Below are positions 42,064 to 46,042 of a DNA stretch of 46,042 bases, in pieces. This DNA comes from Rhizopus sp. PT2906. Taxonomy: Eukaryota > Mucoromycota > Mucoromycetes > Mucorales > Rhizopodaceae. A program made the translations under genes and the position numbers. The DNA is taken from the NCBI GenBank assembly GCA_025529335.1, contig JAMYHX010000350.1, forward strand, positions 1 to 46,042, written 5' to 3'. The notes beneath the pieces were generated by a model. That model made no database searches. It was given only the letters and a program-made list of their open reading frames with translations, and was not told the origin of the DNA. Position 1 is the stretch's first letter. The number at the start of each line of letters is the position of its first letter.

Positions 42064-43958
42064 TTATTCTGACAAGTCAATAACAATAACCTGTGATTCA
42101 GTCAAAATCATCAAAGTGTCTTTTAGTACAAGCTGAGCACCAATGATGTCTGCGTTTTGTCCTTGTGTCAAGTCAACAAGAGTTTGCGTTTCTGTCGCTC
42201 GTTTATCGTCATGATGCAAGTAGATGTAAGCATTTCGTGTGCTTTCAATCACACAAGCAAAATGATACGACGGGTCATGAAGTATGTATCTTGCATCTCT
42301 TTTTGAAGCTTGGACAAATGCAAATGCATCAAAGGTAGCAGCATGCTCAACTTGGACAGCGTGGTCTTGTTTTTCAACAAACCTAAACACAATGCCATCA
42401 ACATCCAACTGAAGACATACAGAAGGAATATTATGAAGCATATCAAAAGACTTTCCAATCCAGCGATAAGAACCCGATGAGAATTCTTCAATCTCGTTAC
42501 CCATGGTATCATATACACTAAATACAACAGGCTGTCCAGCATCGTCAATGTCTTCATCCATATCTGTTGCGGCTGGATGCTGAGCTGCTTTCACATACTT
42601 GGAGTTACTCTCGTCTTCTTCAGAAGTAAACTTGGCAAGCCTTTCTCTGATCTCAGCCAATTCACTAGGCGATAGTGTCTCCAAGACACCATCATCTTTG
42701 TCAAACAACTGCGGCCATCGCGTATGCTCATCTGTCTTGGTCATGAATAGTGTTAGCAATCCACTGCCGCTGTCCAATGTCCAAACACATTCATCCGCAC
42801 GCACAGTGCTCCAAAGTTTGCGGAATGGAAAGGCAATGGGCGTGTCTTGTACAATAAGGCTGAGGTGATCGCTAATAAATTTGCAGCTAATAGCAGATTT
42901 TGGAGTGCGTGCAGGTATCTGAAACCATACAGTTATGTCGGGTCCTTCCTGACTCCATTTGTACAAAGGTGCCTTTTCTTCCATGGTAACTTCCTTGGTC
43001 TCCACTACTGGTTCGTCCATGTCCATCGGTGTCGTAGATTCGTCCGTAATTGAATCATGTTTTGGTTTGACTCTGTTGTATTTGGTTTCACTACCTAATA
43101 TAACGCGCTCTCCAGAAGGTGTGATGGCATAGTAAGCAGGAACTTCGGGCCCTGTTTGTATATGAAGAACTTTAAAGTGTAAATTATAACTGCCATCAGA
43201 CATATGGTCTTCAGTAGTAGGAATTTCCAGTTCTACAGTCGCAATATTAAACTCTGTACTCTTGGATGCCGCTCGACTGTACAAGACTGCAATCACTTTA
43301 TTCCTCTTTTGGCGAGCAGTCAGCAAATAGCATGGCACAGGCTCGATCCCTTCATTACCTGCGCCCGTGTAAGAGACAGAGCCTAGTGAAGCGCCTAATA
43401 TTTTTCCTTGCTTTTCCTCTATTCCAATCAACTCAATATGGCCAATACCGTTGGAGACTAGCAATAATTCAGAGTTGACGGCAACCACTGATGATGCTTG
43501 AGGCTCAACGGGTACTCGTACATCCGGTTCACTAAAAGAAGGTATAGATCCCAAGGGCTTGATCAGCTGGGTTACAAGATGGAATTGTGTTTCTTTTGTA
43601 CTCTATCAAAGATAAAAAAAATTGGCGTTTATGCATGATCTTTTTCAAAACATGCGCTATGTACCTTATTGTATACAATAGCATTCAGCTGGTGTTCTTT
43701 ATCTACCAAAAAAGCAACCGCTCTGTTCTCGTCTAAAGGGTGTCCATAAAACAAATGACTCTGGCGAATACGTGCTTGAAGATCTCTAAATCCCAGTCTG
43801 TGATCTTTGACAGATATATTTTCTACTTGAATGCCATTTTCCTCAAGTTTAGTGCGATGAACATTTGCTATTTCTGAGCATGGACGAAGTTTGTAGCCAT
43901 CGAATTTTGAGTTTATCTTCTTGGAATCATGAGCAAGTCGTGTAGTCATTTTTGACAT
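42064..43958 (-). CDS. NUDCD1: NUDCD1-like protein with CS (p23-like) domain
   Basis: Two exons: 43958-43665 and 43602-42064, 610 residues (human NUDCD1 583). The N-terminus resembles NUDCD1 (SKFDGYKL..., HPLDENRAVAF), followed by beta-rich blades and a CS domain at about 312-399: YKWSQEGPDITVWFQIPART, LSLIVQDTPIAFPFRKLWST, WTLDSGSGLLTLFMTK, TRWPQLFDKDDG. The C-terminal half has more WD-like beta repeats. NUDC-family CS proteins are HSP90 co-chaperones that help WD40 proteins fold; NUDCD1 serves COPI/DHX15 in animals. A 21-base A run (plus strand) sits 4 bp before the start, so the coding strand has T. Acidic linker DDAGQP/EDESNS before 500. Confidence 0.88.
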
Positions 43959-44278
43959 TATGAAAAAAAAAAAAAAAAAAAAAGAAAAAAAATCTCGACT
44001 TCAGTATGATTTCTGATTGGCAGAATTATTGTAGCTCTTTTTTAATGTCGAATAAGGGTGATTTTAATGCTGTCAGTATGATTTGCTATTATCTTCTTTT
44101 TATTGTCAGTTTGATCAACAAAGTCCACTTAGCTCACGTGTAATTATGATAAATTTATATCTTACATCAAAGGATAGTCTATTGCACAGCCTTAGCTTAG
44201 GTAGTGTGAAACTGTAAAGTGACGACACAGGTAGCGCCCCAAGGGAATGTCTGTAGCATTAGCCCAATAAATCCCACA
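43959..44278. other. NUDCD1 promoter side
   Basis: 320 bp with no gene beyond the A/T tract at its left end. Confidence 0.4.
43963..43983. repeat. 21-base A homopolymer upstream of NUDCD1
   Basis: A run on the plus strand, T on the coding strand, immediately before the NUDCD1 start; likely nucleosome-poor promoter DNA or 5' UTR. Confidence 0.85.
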
Positions 44279-44679
44279 TCATAATGCAATGTTAAATCGA
44301 TTTCCTGTTTTATGCAAGATTTCTCGGATGCAAGCTGAGGCTGGATGTATATTTTTAATGTCTTTTCTCAACTCTTGTGCATGTGTGGATAAACTGATCG
44401 AAGGTAGGGCCCTACTTTGGGTTATTTCGTTTAGTTCTTCTTCATCCAGTTCATTTCGAAGCATAGATGAACTAACGTCAATTATTCCTAGATGACCAAC
44501 CCTTTTAATAATAAAAATATTAGCCGTATTGAATGAGTTGATATTTCAAACGCTTACATATCCGATGACAATTGGGCTGATGAATCTAAAACTTCATCAT
44601 ATATATCTTTGGTTGTAGAAACAGATGTATCGGTGTCGCTGTCATGTATTGGAACATTACCCACTAAGCTGTTATGCAT
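44279..44679 (-). CDS. Small unknown protein, two exons
   Basis: Exons 44679-44558 and 44501-44279, joined at a Met codon (AT|G), 114 residues. The N-terminal half is acidic (DSDTDTSVSTTKDIYDEVLD); the second half is VGHLGIIDVSSSMLRNELDE, EELNEITQSRALPSISLSTH, ELRKDIKNIHPASACIREIL, with strong helix character and ending in FNIAL. It looks like a compact helical subunit, but I do not recognise a family. The intron is GTAAGC...AAAAG, 56 nt. Confidence 0.65.
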
Positions 44680-44868
44680 CTTGGTTTTTACTTTTATTTT
44701 TAAAAAAAAAGCCAGCTCCATGGCTTGCGTTTAAACGTATTGATTTGATATCTCGTTTAGTATAAGTCCTAATGCTACTTAAACTACAATAAATAAATGG
44801 CACTAAAATAGCACTATTAGATAAACCACATAGACTTTTATTGCTCTATCAGTGCAGCCTTCAATTTG
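44680..44868. other. Short spacer
   Basis: AT-rich, no gene; contains AATAAATAAATGG near 44788 close to the 3' end of the LRR gene. Confidence 0.35.
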
Positions 44869-46042
44869 TTATAAAAACAAAGAGCACTTCCTAAGCTGGC
44901 ATTTTACCATAGAGAAAGGAGCGTAATCAATATATAAAGAAAAGTAATCAATAGACTGACAATCGAGAGTAATTAAAAAATTAGGCTTATCTATTGCTTC
45001 GTTATATTCCCTTATTACTCCATTTCCTGATGTCATGTCTATAAGGCATTGCTTCTTTCCCGACTTCTTTGTTGTAACTATCAAAATCACGTGTTTCATT
45101 GGGTTGCTTTTGCCAAGGCTACCTGAATATTCGCACTTATGAAGCTGGAGGCTTAAATGGTCAAAAGAGGTGTCTGGCATTTCTATTATATATCTAGTTG
45201 TCTTTTGGGTGAATCTGTATGAGATGGTTAGATCACGTAATGCTGGTAGTAAGCGTGCATAAGCGGCAAGAGATCCATTCTTTATTTCTTGTACATCCAA
45301 TGAGAACGTTTTCACAGAAGAGTTTAATGGAATCCCTGCTGTCATTGCTGCTCTTGACGGTAAGCATAAGCGATCAGTGTCAAGATGGAAAGTCTGCAGC
45401 TCTTTACACGCTTCAAGACCATCTTCAATCCATGTTGTGACATCATTGGATTTCCCAGAATATTCTAAGGCGTAGCGCTTTATGTTTTGATAACAATCAC
45501 TAAATATTCGCTTGAGCCTTTCTCTCTCTTCTTTTGCGTTTTTTTCACATTTGAAGTTCATTGTGTTTTTACAAAGAGTAAGCTCTGAAGTCGGGAAACC
45601 TACACGAATTAGGATGTCTGCATTAGGTGTAAATCTTATGTAGTTCTCAACCAGAGAGGATCCAATTGGTGCATAGAATTCGTAATCATAAAGTCTTGTC
45701 AGGTATTTCATCAGCTCATCTCCATTTTTTGCAAAGTAACTTTCTACATCGGCTATCCAATCATCATACAGTATTATATCATAGCAAATCCTCAAGTTGA
45801 GAGTGTCCAAGTTGGGGAACTTGTGCATAATATAGCGGATGATATCTTTATGAAAGAGGAGTGTCACATCTAGCTCCTTGATTCTATTGTGTGGCTGTAT
45901 TGAAGACATATCGTAGTTCACCGAATAATTGTCTGGAATACCTATATGCCACTCGCATTTGTTATAATGTGAACTTAAAGTCGTTAAATTTGGACAACAC
46001 TGAATAATATCATCATAGTCCATGAGAACTGAAGAAGAAACC
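44869..46042 (-). CDS. LRR (F-box-like) protein, 5' end outside the window
   Basis: The frame is open from the window edge to the stop at 44869-44871. The first visible ATG is 46023, but the frame continues upstream (VSSSVL before it) past the edge, so the N-terminus, where an F-box usually lies, is missing. At least 390 residues are seen. Irregular leucine-rich repeats: CCPNLTTLSSHYNKCEW, RIKELDVTLLFHKDIIRYIM, KFPNLDTLNLRICYDIILYD, CKELQTFHLDTDRLCLPS, LLPALRDLTISYRF. Such large LRR/F-box families are common in Mucorales and are thought to select substrates for SCF ubiquitin ligases; this copy's role is unknown. Confidence 0.7.
   Translation of the reverse strand, partial: VSSSVLMDYDDIIQCCPNLTTLSSHYNKCEWHIGIPDNYSVNYDMSSIQPHNRIKELDVTLLFHKDIIRYIMHKFPNLDTLNLRICYDIILYDDWIADVESYFAKNGDELMKYLTRLYDYEFYAPIGSSLVENYIRFTPNADILIRVGFPTSELTLCKNTMNFKCEKNAKEERERLKRIFSDCYQNIKRYALEYSGKSNDVTTWIEDGLEACKELQTFHLDTDRLCLPSRAAMTAGIPLNSSVKTFSLDVQEIKNGSLAAYARLLPALRDLTISYRFTQKTTRYIIEMPDTSFDHLSLQLHKCEYSGSLGKSNPMKHVILIVTTKKSGKKQCLIDMTSGNGVIREYNEAIDKPNFLITLDCQSIDYFSLYIDYAPFSMVKCQLRKCSLFL

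Noticed and set aside
1..46042. Search for tRNA, rRNA, CRISPR arrays and phage or prophage genes
   Set aside because: No B-box-like GGTTCGA plus cloverleaf pairing, no rRNA core, no spaced repeats and no phage structural genes seen by eye; a covariance-model scan would be decisive for small RNAs.

Overview
The window is nuclear DNA of a filamentous fungus, most likely an early-diverging Mucorales species (Mucor/Rhizopus type). It is AT-rich and crowded with genes cut by many short introns of about 45-70 bases with GT...AG ends. Gene content fits this: cytosolic eukaryotic ribosomal proteins, a velvet regulator, COX17, an OSR1/SPAK-type kinase and Tc1/mariner debris. There is no bacterial operon, CRISPR array, rRNA gene or recognisable tRNA gene. 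I rebuilt the spliced genes by hand; every reconstruction described as complete keeps an exact reading frame across all its junctions.

Layout: 0.6-3.2 kb, a peroxisomal enoyl-CoA isomerase and a UBE2T-type ubiquitin-conjugating enzyme (both minus). 3.7-4.3 kb, a broken gene. 4.6-9.1 kb, a monocarboxylate-type transporter (minus) diverging from the GID/CTLH subunit ARMC8 (plus). 9.3-14.9 kb, ribosomal protein eS10, a large coiled-coil protein with SH3-ligand motifs, and uL16 (all minus). 15.0-18.3 kb, a gene graveyard with two diverged copies of one relic, a frameshifted gene and a gene with an in-frame stop. 18.8-21.9 kb, a compact velvet protein and a WD40/DUF2415 protein (minus). 22.1-23.3 kb, eS4 (minus). 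24.8-27.6 kb, an OSR1/SPAK-like kinase (plus). 28.5-31.0 kb, a Swiss-Army-Knife HAD protein and a small unknown gene (minus). 31.6 kb, COX17 (plus). 32.1-33.8 kb, a mariner remnant and an orphan open frame. 33.9-35.8 kb, a cationic amino-acid permease (minus). 38.4-40.4 kb, a Kelch-BTB protein (plus), tail to tail with a mitochondrial type III CoA-transferase (minus). 42.1-46.0 kb, NUDCD1, a small unknown gene and the end of an LRR protein (all minus).

Most neighbours are housekeeping genes with no shared pathway. Three links are plausible: fatty-acid and dicarboxylic-acid metabolism (ECI, CoA-transferase), ubiquitin signalling (UBE2T, ARMC8) and respiratory copper delivery (COX17). The most unusual signals are an array of five RFx[V/I/L] motifs in the tail of the OSR1-like kinase (the motif class that docks OSR1/SPAK partners), a UBE2T with a 270-residue tail carrying SUMO-interaction-like motifs, a 14-nt microexon, a 12-nt GT...AG segment that holds the only in-frame stop of a WD40 gene, and the relic cluster at 15-18 kb.
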